64,000 nucleotides of DNA from Hymenobacter siberiensis (GTDB lineage Bacteria; Bacteroidota; Bacteroidia; Cytophagales; Hymenobacteraceae). The stretch covers positions 930,001-994,000 of the forward strand of contig NZ_JAHLZY020000001.1 of NCBI RefSeq assembly GCF_018967865.2. Direction: 5' to 3'. A program made the translations under genes and the position numbers. This document shows positions 25,632 to 33,993 of this stretch, piece by piece (the first letter of the stretch is position 1; the number at the start of each line of letters is the position of its first letter). The notes under the pieces were generated by a model. That model was not told the DNA's origin. It saw only the letters and a list, made by a program, of their open reading frames with translations, and did not search any database.

Positions 25632-26555
25632 TTACCGATGGCCCCGGCGCTCCATTTTTTCGCGGTAGGTGCGGCCGGCCTCAATGTGCTTGGGCTTAAG
25701 CTGGGCGCGCAGGGCGGGCGGGAGCGGATGGCCGGCCAGGTACTCGTCGTGCAGCAGCTTAAACTTGGCGTCGGAGTAGGGGGCATTGTGCAAGAACATG
25801 TACGTGACGCCGCCCGTCATCAGCAGCAGGCCGAGGGCTATCTGGCCCGCCGGCGGGTCGCTGCTCTGGGTCTGGATGTATGGCGAATTCGGGACGCCGG
25901 TTTTGGTGGCACCAGTCATCAGGCGGAGGCCGGGCAGGGCGAGCAGGATGGGCAGCTGCCCGACCAGCCGCTTGGCATTGAACAGGCCCTGCACGGCATC
26001 GAGCGTATCCTGCCGGGCGTCGGCCAGCGTCCGGGGCGGAGCTTCGGCCGCTGGAGTACCGGAAACCGGGGCCGGAACAGCGCCGTCGGCCGCCGGCGCA
26101 CCAGTAGGGGCAGTACTGTAGGCAAGCAGCGGATTCGGCGCGGAGGCCGTGCCGTGCAGGGGTGCAAAGCTGCCGTGCAGCCGGCGCTGAACGTCGATGG
26201 GTAAGTGGCCGGTGGCGGCCAGCTTCCGCAACACCCGGCGCTCACGTCCCCACCCGAACTGGATTAGCTTTTTGGTGCCCAGCACTGCCAGGGCCGAGCC
26301 GATGACGACACCGGGTACCCAGACGCCGGCACTGGTGGCCTGCTGGGCGGGAATGATGGAGGCCGCCGTGCCCGCCCCGCCAAACGCCAGCCACCCAAAC
26401 CCGCCGCCGCGCCGGCTCTGAAACAGCTCGTGCACGGCCCGGGCCGAGTCCTGGCGCGTGAGGTAGAAAGTGCCCGGGGCCGGGTTGGCCGGGGCCTGGG
26501 CCCGGGCCGCGCCGAGGGGAAGCAGCAGTAAAAGCAGTTGGTAGCGTTTCAGCAT
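25632..26555 (-). CDS. Secreted/membrane protein with an internal duplication, unknown family
   Basis: A 307-residue protein with signal peptide (YQLLLLLLPLGAARA). It is built from two copies of one module: DSARAVHELFQSRRGGGF, a Gly-rich hydrophobic pair, then LRKLAATGHLPIDVQRRLHG; and DTLDAVQGLFNAKRLVGQ, a hydrophobic pair, then LLHDEYLAGHPLPPALRAQL. A Pro/Ala-rich linker (about 137-175) joins them. The same module occurs once in the gene split by the IS4 element 4 kb away. The ending H-x-L-P-x-x-[LV]-x-x-x-L is shared by both copies. The function is unknown. Confidence 0.78.
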   Translation of the reverse strand: MLKRYQLLLLLLPLGAARAQAPANPAPGTFYLTRQDSARAVHELFQSRRGGGFGWLAFGGAGTAASIIPAQQATSAGVWVPGVVIGSALAVLGTKKLIQFGWGRERRVLRKLAATGHLPIDVQRRLHGSFAPLHGTASAPNPLLAYSTAPTGAPAADGAVPAPVSGTPAAEAPPRTLADARQDTLDAVQGLFNAKRLVGQLPILLALPGLRLMTGATKTGVPNSPYIQTQSSDPPAGQIALGLLLMTGGVTYMFLHNAPYSDAKFKLLHDEYLAGHPLPPALRAQLKPKHIEAGRTYREKMERRGHR

Positions 26556-26619
26556 AATATAGAAAAGGAAGTGGAAAAACGGTACAAGTTAGGAAGGCGT
26601 CCCCCAAATCTGAAGCCGC

Positions 26620-26627
26620 TAGCTTTG
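26620..26627 (+). promoter_or_regulatory. -7 box with very short leader, HupE-like gene
   Basis: TAGCTTTG ends five bases before the ATG at 26632. With the usual spacing, transcription would start at or next to the start codon, giving a leaderless mRNA. Confidence 0.45.
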
Positions 26628-26631
26628 CCGC

Positions 26632-27228
26632 ATGGCTTCCGTTTTTCAGACCTACCTGCAACTCGGCTTTTTGCATATCTGCACGCCGCGCGCGGCCGAC
26701 CACCTCACGTTTTTGCTGGCCCTGTGCGCGCCCTACGTGCTGGCCGACTGGCGGCGCGTGCTGGCGCTGGTTACCAGCTTCACGGTGGGGCATTCGCTCA
26801 CGCTGGCGCTGGCCACGCTGGGGCTGGTTGCGTTCAGGCCAGCTCTCATCGAGGCGCTGATTCCGGTCACTATCATGGTTACGGCGCTGTGGAACCTGCG
26901 CGGGGCGGGCCAGCTCATCACCCGGCGTACGTCGGTGCTGGCGGTGGCTCCCAATGCGCTGGCGCTGGGGTTTGGGCTGATTCACGGGCTGGGATTTTCC
27001 AACTATCTGCGGGCGCTGCTCGGGGCCAACAGCCGCCCGCTGGAGGAGCTGCTGGCCTTCAACGTAGGCGTGGAGCTGGGGCAGGTGCTCATCGTGGCGA
27101 CCATTCTGCTGGTTGGGGCGGTGCTGCTCGGCAGCCTGCGCGTGGCACGCCGCGACTGGCTGCTGACCACCAGCGGCGCGGCCCTGGGCATTGCTACGGT
27201 GCTGCTGCTGCAGCTGCTGTGGCCGTAG
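26632..27228 (+). CDS. HupE/UreJ-family membrane protein
   Basis: A 198-residue protein with six hydrophobic helices. The family pattern is present: FLHICTPRAADHLTFLLAL (His...D-H-x-x-F near the N-terminus), FTVGHSLTLALATLG, GLIHGLGFSNYLRALLG and FNVGVELGQVLIV. HupE and UreJ relatives are nickel or cobalt permeases, and the conserved His/Asp residues are thought to bind the metal. No hydrogenase or urease genes are nearby, so the substrate is open. It is divergent from the duplicated secreted-protein gene. Confidence 0.86.
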   Translation: MASVFQTYLQLGFLHICTPRAADHLTFLLALCAPYVLADWRRVLALVTSFTVGHSLTLALATLGLVAFRPALIEALIPVTIMVTALWNLRGAGQLITRRTSVLAVAPNALALGFGLIHGLGFSNYLRALLGANSRPLEELLAFNVGVELGQVLIVATILLVGAVLLGSLRVARRDWLLTTSGAALGIATVLLLQLLWP

Positions 27229-27260
27229 GGGCGGGGGCAGGGATTAAAGCGACGAAAAAG

Positions 27261-27374
27261 AACGTCATGCCGAGCGCAGCCGAGGCATCTCGCGTGCCAC
27301 TACTAATCAAACACGTCTTCACGATTGGATTACTACCCCACGCGAGATGCCTCGGCTGCGCTCGGCATGACGTT
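27261..27374. repeat. Palindromic element (CATGAC family), twin of 10153-10270
   Basis: Arms AACGTCATGCCGAGCGCAGC...GCGTG and the complement ending GCTCGGCATGACGTT, with a loop of about 38 bases that resembles the loop of the element at 10153-10270. Confidence 0.9.
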
Positions 27375-27498
27375 TCGATGGCTCTTCCATTTTCCCTTGT
27401 TGCCCACTCGCCGCGCCCTTCCGCAACCTTGCCGTAACTTTAAGCGACCTTATTGGTCGCCAGTTTTCAATCTGATTTCTTCACTTCACGCTTTTTCT

Positions 27499-29859
27499 AT
27501 GCGTCGTCTTTTATTCGCCGGCTTGGTGCTGGCCGTGGCAGGGCAGGCACCCGCCATTGCCCAAACTACCAACTCCGGCACCGACAAATTTGCGCAGCTC
27601 GAAACGATGCTGCCCACGCCCAACAGCTACCGCACCGCCAGCGGTGCGCCCGGCACCGACTACTGGCAGCAGCGGGCCGACTACGACATCAAAGTCACCC
27701 TCGATGATGCCAAGCAGGCTCTCACCGGCCGCGAAACCATCACCTACACCAACCTCTCGCCCGATGCGCTGCCCTACCTCTGGGTGCAGCTCGACCAAAA
27801 TATCTACGAGAAAAACTCGATTGCCAACGCCACGCAAGTCGGCCAGCTGCAGGACAAGATGACGTTCCAGGCGGTGGATGGCATGATGTCGGGCTTCGAT
27901 GGCGGTTTCAAGATTGAGAGCGTGACCGGCAAGGACGGTCGCGCCCTGCACACCGTGACGAACAATACGATGATGCGCATCGACCTGCCCAGTCCGCTGC
28001 TGCCGCGCCAGGCCGTATCGTTCCAGGTGAAGTGGCACTATAACATCACCGACCAGTACAAGCAGGGCGGGCGCAGTGGTTTCGAGTACTTCGAGGCCGA
28101 CAAGAACTACCTCTACGAGATGGCTCAGTTCTACCCCCGCATGGCCGTGTACTCCGATAACCAGGGCTGGCAGCACAAGCAGTTTCTGGGCAATGGCGAG
28201 TTCACGCTGCCCTTCGGCGATTACAAGGTGAGCATCACCGCGCCGGCCGACCACATCGTGGGCGCTACCGGCACGCTGCAAAATGCCGCCCAGGTCCTCA
28301 CCGCCACCCAGCAGAAGCGCTGGGAGCAGGCCAAATCGGCCACCAAGCCCGTGCTCATCGTGAGCCAGGACGAGGCCGTGAAGAACGAAAGCAGCCGCGC
28401 CACCGGCACCAAAACCTGGACGTTTGCCGCCAAAAACGTGCGCGACTTCGCCTGGGCCAGCTCGCGCAAGTTCATCTGGGATGCCATGCAGATTAAGCAG
28501 GATGGCAAGCCCGTGATGTGCATGAGCTACTACCCCAAGGAGGGCAACCCCCTGTGGGGCCAATACTCGACGCAGGTGGTGGCCCACACCATCAAAACCT
28601 ACTCGAAATACACCATTCCCTACGCGTATCCGGTGGCCATTTCGGTGCACGGTCCGGTGGGCGGTATGGAGTATCCGATGCTGTGCTTCAACGGCGGCCG
28701 GCCCGAGAAAGACGGTACCTACTCGCAGCAGGTAAAATACGGAATGATTTCAGTGATTATCCACGAAGTGGGCCACAACTTCTTCCCCATGATTATCAAC
28801 TCCGACGAGCGGCAGTGGACGTGGATGGACGAGGGCCTGAACTCGTTCGTGCAGTTCCTTACCGAGCAGGAGTGGGAGCGCAACTACCCCAGCCGCCGCG
28901 GCGAGCCCCGCAACATCGCGGCCTACATGGCCACTGCCGACAACCTGCAATCGCCGATTATGATTAACTCGGAGTCGGCCCTGCAATTTGGCAACAACGC
29001 TTACGGCAAGCCCGCCACGGCCCTCAACATCCTGCGTGAGACTGTGATGGGCCGCGAGCTGTTCGACTACGCCTTCAAAACCTACGCCCAGCGCTGGGCC
29101 TACAAGCACCCCACGCCCGCCGACCTGTTTCGCACCATGGAAGACGCTTCGGCCGTGGACCTCGACTGGTTCTGGCGCGGCTGGTTCTACACCACCGAGC
29201 ACACCGACATTGCCTTGGAATCGGTGAAATCCTACAACGCCAGCACCCGCAACCCGCAGGTCGAAAACGCCCGTTTGCAGCAGCAGAAGGCCGCCGCGGC
29301 GCAGTCCATCACAGCCCAGCGCAACGCCACCGACATCCCCAAAACCCTGGTCGATGACAAGCCCGAGCTGAAGGACTTCTACAACAACTACGACCCGCTG
29401 GCCGTAACGCCCGCCGACCAGCAGCGCTACACCGCCATGCTCGGCACCCTAACGCCCGAGCAGCAGCAGCGCCTCAACGACTCGCAGAGCAACTTCTACG
29501 AGCTGAGCCTGCGCAACGTGGGCGGCCTGGTAATGCCCGTCATCGTGCAGATGACCTTTGCCGACAACACCCAGGAAATCCAGACCATCCCGGCCGAAAT
29601 CTGGCGCAAAAACAACGCTCAGGTTACCAAGGTCATCGTGACCAAGAAGCCCGTCATTAGCTTCGTTATCGACCCCTTTCAGCAAACGGCCGATACCGAT
29701 TTGAGCAACAACGCCTTCCCCCGTCAGCCTGCCGCCTCGCGCTTCGAGCTGTTTGAGCAGCCGCTGCCGCAGGTCCAGCCCAACCCCATGCAGCAGCCCA
29801 AAGCCGCCGCCAGCCCCATGCAGAAGCTGGAGCAGAAGCCGGTGGGCAGCGGCCAGTAA
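27499..29859 (+). CDS. M1-family zinc metallopeptidase, secreted
   Basis: 786 residues from the ATG at 27499, which opens a signal peptide (LLFAGLVLAVAGQAPAIAQ); an upstream in-frame ATG lies inside the palindromic repeat. The zinc site is HEVGH at 422-426 with the third ligand E445, exactly the HExxH-x18-E spacing of M1 aminopeptidases. GGMEYPMLCFNGG stands in place of the GxMEN substrate-binding loop, as in the divergent Bacteroidota M1 group. The N-terminal beta domain (YDIKVTLDDAKQALTGRETI) is typical. The last 60 residues are Gln/Pro-rich and probably disordered. It likely trims peptides in the periplasm. Confidence 0.93.
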   Translation: MRRLLFAGLVLAVAGQAPAIAQTTNSGTDKFAQLETMLPTPNSYRTASGAPGTDYWQQRADYDIKVTLDDAKQALTGRETITYTNLSPDALPYLWVQLDQNIYEKNSIANATQVGQLQDKMTFQAVDGMMSGFDGGFKIESVTGKDGRALHTVTNNTMMRIDLPSPLLPRQAVSFQVKWHYNITDQYKQGGRSGFEYFEADKNYLYEMAQFYPRMAVYSDNQGWQHKQFLGNGEFTLPFGDYKVSITAPADHIVGATGTLQNAAQVLTATQQKRWEQAKSATKPVLIVSQDEAVKNESSRATGTKTWTFAAKNVRDFAWASSRKFIWDAMQIKQDGKPVMCMSYYPKEGNPLWGQYSTQVVAHTIKTYSKYTIPYAYPVAISVHGPVGGMEYPMLCFNGGRPEKDGTYSQQVKYGMISVIIHEVGHNFFPMIINSDERQWTWMDEGLNSFVQFLTEQEWERNYPSRRGEPRNIAAYMATADNLQSPIMINSESALQFGNNAYGKPATALNILRETVMGRELFDYAFKTYAQRWAYKHPTPADLFRTMEDASAVDLDWFWRGWFYTTEHTDIALESVKSYNASTRNPQVENARLQQQKAAAAQSITAQRNATDIPKTLVDDKPELKDFYNNYDPLAVTPADQQRYTAMLGTLTPEQQQRLNDSQSNFYELSLRNVGGLVMPVIVQMTFADNTQEIQTIPAEIWRKNNAQVTKVIVTKKPVISFVIDPFQQTADTDLSNNAFPRQPAASRFELFEQPLPQVQPNPMQQPKAAASPMQKLEQKPVGSGQ

Positions 29860-29913
29860 TCCACCTCACCCGGTTCCCTCTTCGCAGGAAACGGGGCAAG
29901 CTGGAACTACATT

Positions 29914-29961
29914 GACAAACAAGAAGCCCATTGCTGTTCAGCAATGGGCTTCTTGTTTGTC
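29914..29961. terminator. Perfect 48-bp palindromic terminator
   Basis: A 23-bp perfect inverted repeat starting GACAAACAAGAAGCCCATTG with a two-base centre. GC-rich core, A/T-rich flanks on both sides: a bidirectional terminator between the convergent M1 peptidase and cytochrome b genes. Confidence 0.85.
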
Positions 29962-30010
29962 AGGCTCTCCCTCTCCGCAGGCTTCGTGCATCAAGCTAAC
30001 GGGTGGGGAG

Positions 30011-30682
30011 TTACGCCTTGCTGTTCGGAGCCTCGCCGCCCACCATGCGCGAAACCAGGCCGTGGTCCTCCTTGGTTTCGGCCCACACCACGCCCACCAC
30101 GTGCAGCGCAATGAAGCCCATAATGAGGTACATCGTCACGTTGTGGATTTCTCCGGCGGTGTGGTGCATGGGGCCGAAGAAGGCCGTGTCCTCGTATATC
30201 ATGATGAGGCCGGTGGCCACCATGATGGTGAGGAAGATATAAAACAGCGCGTAGGTAGTTTTGGCAAATAGAATTTTACCGGCCTTGCTCTTATCGGCGG
30301 GCGGGGCGAGGCGGTAGCGGCGCAGAATCTCCATCAGCCGGGCCGAGAAGCGCAGCTCCGACGGCCCCGTGAGCTGCAGGCCCAGCCGCAGCACCCACAG
30401 GGCCACCAGCGTCCAGCCAAAATAGATGTGCCAGGTCCAGATGCGCTCGCTGATGATGTGCGCAAAAGCCCCGCCCTGCTTCGCGGTTATCGTGACGTTG
30501 GCCTTACTCATGGCCTGCTGAAACTCGGGCACCGCCGATTTGGATTTGACTATCACCTTCTGAAATAGAATGGTAATCAATTGCAGGCTAATTAGTAAGG
30601 TATTGGCCCAGTGCCAAAACCGCAACGGGGCGCGGTAGTCTTTAATGGGGGCTTCGACGGCGGGGGCAACGGCTTGGTACAT
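30011..30682 (-). CDS. Cytochrome b561/b6-domain membrane protein (hydrogenase-type cytochrome b)
   Basis: A 223-residue integral membrane protein. The ATG at 30682 is preferred because a start 39 bases upstream would overlap the aminotransferase gene. Four helices carry candidate haem ligands: RFWHWANTLLISLQL, RIWTWHIYFGWTLVALWVL, FYIFLTIMVATGLIMIYEDTAFFG followed by MHHTAGEIHNVTMYLIMGFIALHVVGVVW. This is the pattern of di-haem cytochrome b subunits of Ni/Fe hydrogenases and related oxidoreductases. No catalytic partner is adjacent; the gene starts 22 bases after an aminotransferase, so the electron donor is unknown. Confidence 0.85.
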   Translation of the reverse strand: MYQAVAPAVEAPIKDYRAPLRFWHWANTLLISLQLITILFQKVIVKSKSAVPEFQQAMSKANVTITAKQGGAFAHIISERIWTWHIYFGWTLVALWVLRLGLQLTGPSELRFSARLMEILRRYRLAPPADKSKAGKILFAKTTYALFYIFLTIMVATGLIMIYEDTAFFGPMHHTAGEIHNVTMYLIMGFIALHVVGVVWAETKEDHGLVSRMVGGEAPNSKA

Positions 30683-30704
30683 AGCTGCGGTGGAGAATAA
30701 ATGA

Positions 30705-31949
30705 TTAAGCAGGGAGAGCAATGGCAGCTTCTACGGCCGCGGCGGGCACGGGTTCGATGCGGCCGGGGTAGGCCAGCAGCGCGTGCGCCAGGCAGTTGAG
30801 CGCCGCCGCCAAATCGGTCTGGTTGATGACGTAGGCCAGGCGCACTTCCTGCCGGCCCAGGCCCGGGGTATGGTAGAAACCGTTGGCCGGCGACAGCATC
30901 AGCGTCTTATTGTCGAGGGTGAAAGCTTCGAGCAGCCACTGGCCAAACCTCTCGGCATCGTCCACGGGCAGGCGCGCCACCACGTAGAAGGCCCCGCCCG
31001 GCACCGGGCACACCACGCCCGGCATGGTACGCAGGGCATTCACAGTGAGGTCGCGCCGGGCCTGGTATTCGGCCCGGGTTTCGTCGAAATAGGTGGCGGG
31101 TAGGTTGCAGGCGGCTTCGGCGGCAATCATTTCCAGTACCGGCGGGCAGACGCGCATTTGCCCGAAGTGAAACGCAGCCTGCCAGATGTTGGGGTTGCGC
31201 GTGACGAGCGCGCCTACGCGGGCCCCGCAGGCGCTGTAGCGTTTCGAAATCGTGTCGACCATCACTACGTGCTGCTCGCTGCCGGCCAGGCTTAGAGCAC
31301 TGGTAGCGTGGGCGCCGTCGTAGCAATATTCGCGGTAGGCCTCATCCGAAAGCAAGTACAAATCGTGCTGCTTGCAGAGGTCCAGCAGGGCTTCCAGCTC
31401 ATCGCGGCGGTACACGTAGCCGGTGGGGTTGCTGGGGTTGCAGATGAGGATGGCCCGGGTTTTGGGGGTAATAACGGCCTCAAAATCAGCTATCGGGGGT
31501 AGCGCAAAGCCGTCCTCGATGTGCGCCGTCACGGCCACGATGCTCACGCCGGCCGCGATGGCAAAGGCCGTGTAAGCACCATAAAAGGGCTCGGCCACAA
31601 TCACCTCATCGCCCGGGTTCAGGCAGCTGAGCATGGCGAAGAGAATGGCTTCGCTGCCCGCCGTGGTCACCATAATATCCTCGAAACGCGCCGGAATGCC
31701 GGCGCGCTGGTAGTAGGTTTCCAGCTTGCGGCGGTAGCTGTCGGTGCCCGCGCCGGGGGCGTAGCCCAGCACCGCGATGTCGGCATTGCGCACGGCAGCC
31801 AGCATTTCGGGCGGCGTCAGCACATCGGGCTGGCCAATGTTGAGGGGATAAACGATTTTGCCCAGTTGGCGGGCGGCGTCAGCATAAGGCAGCAGCTTGC
31901 GAAACGGCGAAACGGGCATGGCCTGCCCGCGCTTGGATATTTCTGGCAT
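30705..31949 (-). CDS. Class I/II pyridoxal-phosphate aminotransferase
   Basis: A 414-residue fold-type I aminotransferase, probably aspartate-aminotransferase-like. IGQPDVLTPPEML, GYAPGAGTDSYRRKLETYY, TTAGSEAILFAMLSCLNPGDEV, CNPSNPTGYVY, the PLP-pyridine Asp in LLSDEAYREYCYDG and the Schiff-base lysine in DTISKRYSACGARVG are all in order. The C-terminal PGGAFYVVARLP and EVRLAYVIN also fit. The substrate cannot be fixed. The next gene downstream (a cytochrome b) starts 22 bases later, so the two may be co-transcribed although their functions are not obviously linked. Confidence 0.92.
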   Translation of the reverse strand: MPEISKRGQAMPVSPFRKLLPYADAARQLGKIVYPLNIGQPDVLTPPEMLAAVRNADIAVLGYAPGAGTDSYRRKLETYYQRAGIPARFEDIMVTTAGSEAILFAMLSCLNPGDEVIVAEPFYGAYTAFAIAAGVSIVAVTAHIEDGFALPPIADFEAVITPKTRAILICNPSNPTGYVYRRDELEALLDLCKQHDLYLLSDEAYREYCYDGAHATSALSLAGSEQHVVMVDTISKRYSACGARVGALVTRNPNIWQAAFHFGQMRVCPPVLEMIAAEAACNLPATYFDETRAEYQARRDLTVNALRTMPGVVCPVPGGAFYVVARLPVDDAERFGQWLLEAFTLDNKTLMLSPANGFYHTPGLGRQEVRLAYVINQTDLAAALNCLAHALLAYPGRIEPVPAAAVEAAIALPA

Positions 31950-32028
31950 AAAATCAAATTAAATCTCCGGCCGGCGCGGCATCGGCCACCAGCTTACTTG
32001 GTTGGCTAAATATACGGCTTGCAGTCTC

Positions 32029-32994
32029 TCACAAGCACTTCTTATACAGATTATACAGAATCCGGTTGTCGGCATCGCTGAGCGGCATACCTACGTTTTG
32101 CTGAATAAAATGCAGTTTGAACGCCCGGATGGCCGCTGGCAAATCCCGCGTGTCGTACCCGATAATGCGCAGCGCCTCGCGGGGGCTGAATACCGTAATC
32201 GGCCCGTTCAGCCGCGCCAGTTGGGCATCCACTTTGCTGGTGTCCACGGGCAGAATGGTGGCCATCGGCACGTCGTCCGGGGCCGGCAGGGGCGGGGTAA
32301 GCAGGCGGCCGGCCAGGGCGGCGGCGCTGTCGGCCACGAAGGGGCTGGGCAGCGGTCCGGCATCGTACCACAGGCCGAAGCCGTTGGCAGACAGTCGCTT
32401 CCAGGGAAACAGGGCGCTGGGGTCATTCTTGCGGCTGGGCGCAATATCGGCATGGCCGATGAAGTTGGCCGTGGGAATACCGTAGGCTTTTTTCAGGCCG
32501 CCCAGAATGTGCATCAGGCTGGTAACCTGGGCTTCGGCAAATGGCTCAATGCCGTTGTTATCCAACTCAATTCCGATGGACGCGGAGTTGATGTCCGTAG
32601 TGTTGCCCCAGCGGGCCACGCCGCCGTGCCAGGCCCGCAGGTAGTCGTTGAGCATGTGGTACACCCGGCCGTCGCGCCCAATCACGTAGTGGGCGCTCAC
32701 CTGCGTGCTGGGCATGGTAAAGGTCTTGAGCGTCTGGGCGGTGGAGTCCTGCGCCGTGTGGTGAATGACGACGTAGTTGGGCTTGCGCAGGTTGAAATTG
32801 GTGGTGCCCACCCAGTACTTGCCCAGCAGGCTGTCGCCGCCCGGCGTGGTGCCCGGCATGGCGCGCAGGGCTTCGGCATAGGCCTTCACCTGGGCTTTAT
32901 ACGACTTGTTGGTGGCGGCGTAAGGATTCTTCTGGACGGCGCAGGCGGCCAGGGCGGCAGCGCAGGCCAGGCCCAGGCAGTGGCGAAGGGTCAT
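32029..32994 (-). CDS. N-acetylmuramoyl-L-alanine amidase (amidase_2), lipoprotein
   Basis: A 321-residue protein with a lipoprotein signal (CLGLACAAALAAC, lipobox LAAC). The zinc amidase domain spans about 65-200: VVIHHTAQDS supplies the first His, WHGGVARWGNTTDINSASIGIE the central part, and IGHADIAPSRKNDPS the last His and Asp. This is the AmpD-like type that cuts the bond between muramic acid and the stem peptide. A further domain of about 100 residues (VDTSKVDAQLARLNGPITVF...) is of unknown role. It probably acts in cell-wall recycling at the inner face of the outer membrane. Confidence 0.92.
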   Translation of the reverse strand: MTLRHCLGLACAAALAACAVQKNPYAATNKSYKAQVKAYAEALRAMPGTTPGGDSLLGKYWVGTTNFNLRKPNYVVIHHTAQDSTAQTLKTFTMPSTQVSAHYVIGRDGRVYHMLNDYLRAWHGGVARWGNTTDINSASIGIELDNNGIEPFAEAQVTSLMHILGGLKKAYGIPTANFIGHADIAPSRKNDPSALFPWKRLSANGFGLWYDAGPLPSPFVADSAAALAGRLLTPPLPAPDDVPMATILPVDTSKVDAQLARLNGPITVFSPREALRIIGYDTRDLPAAIRAFKLHFIQQNVGMPLSDADNRILYNLYKKCL

Positions 32995-33076
32995 CGGGGA
33001 AAGTGAAGTTTCGAGAGGAAGCGGCGGATTAGCGGTCCAAATTTCCGCAAAAAAGCCGGTGGCTCAACGTCCGCCG

Positions 33077-33859
33077 TCAATTGGTTTGGGTCTTGCGAAA
33101 CAGAAAATGCGGAAATACCGTGATGCCGATGGTGGCGTAGCCCCGGTTTTGCTTAAGGTCGCGCACCCCGGGGTCGTAAGTCTGGTTCGGGTCTTTTTCG
33201 TTGTAGCCAAATGTGCTCGACGTGCCCCAGCCTGCCTGCAGCTGCACGGGCCGGTTTTCGGCAGGGCCCATGCCGAGCCGCACCCGCATAAACACCATCG
33301 GCTCGCTGCGGGTCATGCTGCTTAGGTCAAGTGGGCTGCCGAGATTGGTCAGATGCGTGAAATTTACCTGCGTAACGCGGTAGGCGGCTCCAAACGATAA
33401 GGCGTCGCTGGCTTGCAAGATGCCGTAGGCTTCACCAAATACTTTGTTGTAGCGCGCATCAAATTCGTACTTAGTAGGATAGCCAAACAGAAAGCCGCCC
33501 TTGGAATACGCTGCCGTGCTTTGCGCCTGCCCGATGCCGCCCAATGCGCCCACCAGCCATTGGTCGCCCAGCCGCCAGTAGGTGCCTACGGCCAGGTCGT
33601 ACTGGTGCCCGCGATAGTAGGTGCTGTCCCGCGAATTATCGCGCAGGTTGCTATAAGCCGCCCGCACCAGCAAGTGCCGCACCGGCGAGTAGCTCGCCGC
33701 CACATCGGCCCGGCCATTGAGGTAGGTGCTGATGGTGAATTCGCCTTGATTTTTATCGGTAATCTGCGGAGCCGCGCACTGCATGGGCATGTACACGACG
33801 CAACTCGTCAGGAAGAGGCTGAAGCCCGTACTCAGGAAAAGTAGTAGCCGTTGGCTCAT
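33077..33859 (-). CDS. Outer-membrane beta-barrel-like lipoprotein, unknown
   Basis: 260 residues from the ATG at 33859, giving a lipoprotein signal LLLFLSTGFSLFLTSC; the frame extends 114 bases upstream but through a terminator. After VVYMPMQCAAPQITDKNQGEFTIS the sequence alternates hydrophobic and polar residues in strand-like fashion (LLVRAAYSNLRDN, YDLAVGTYWRLGDQWLVGALGG, FGAAYRVTQVNFTHL, VQLQAGWGTSSTFG), ending with a strand (ATIGITVFPHFLF). This fits a small outer-membrane barrel similar to many uncharacterised Bacteroidota proteins. The function is unknown. Confidence 0.72.
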   Translation of the reverse strand: MSQRLLLFLSTGFSLFLTSCVVYMPMQCAAPQITDKNQGEFTISTYLNGRADVAASYSPVRHLLVRAAYSNLRDNSRDSTYYRGHQYDLAVGTYWRLGDQWLVGALGGIGQAQSTAAYSKGGFLFGYPTKYEFDARYNKVFGEAYGILQASDALSFGAAYRVTQVNFTHLTNLGSPLDLSSMTRSEPMVFMRVRLGMGPAENRPVQLQAGWGTSSTFGYNEKDPNQTYDPGVRDLKQNRGYATIGITVFPHFLFRKTQTN

Positions 33860-33917
33860 GAGTTCGGTAGAAAATAGGTGGGGTTTCGGGTCAGAGGGAA
33901 GGTAGGAAGTTAAGCAC

Positions 33918-33952
33918 AAAAAAGCCCCCGCAACTTTCGTTGCGAGGGCTTC
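33918..33952 (-). terminator. Rho-independent terminator after rny
   Basis: On the minus strand: GCCCTCGCAAC GAAA GTTGCGGGGGC then TTTTTT. It separates rny from the downstream lipoprotein gene. Confidence 0.88.
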
Positions 33953-33993
33953 CGTGGTTTCTTTTCGACGCACAAGCTAAAGCTTATGCCACG

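Noticed and set aside
27325..27498. Upstream extension of the M1 peptidase
   Set aside because: It would begin inside a palindromic repeat and place the signal peptide 58 residues inside the protein.
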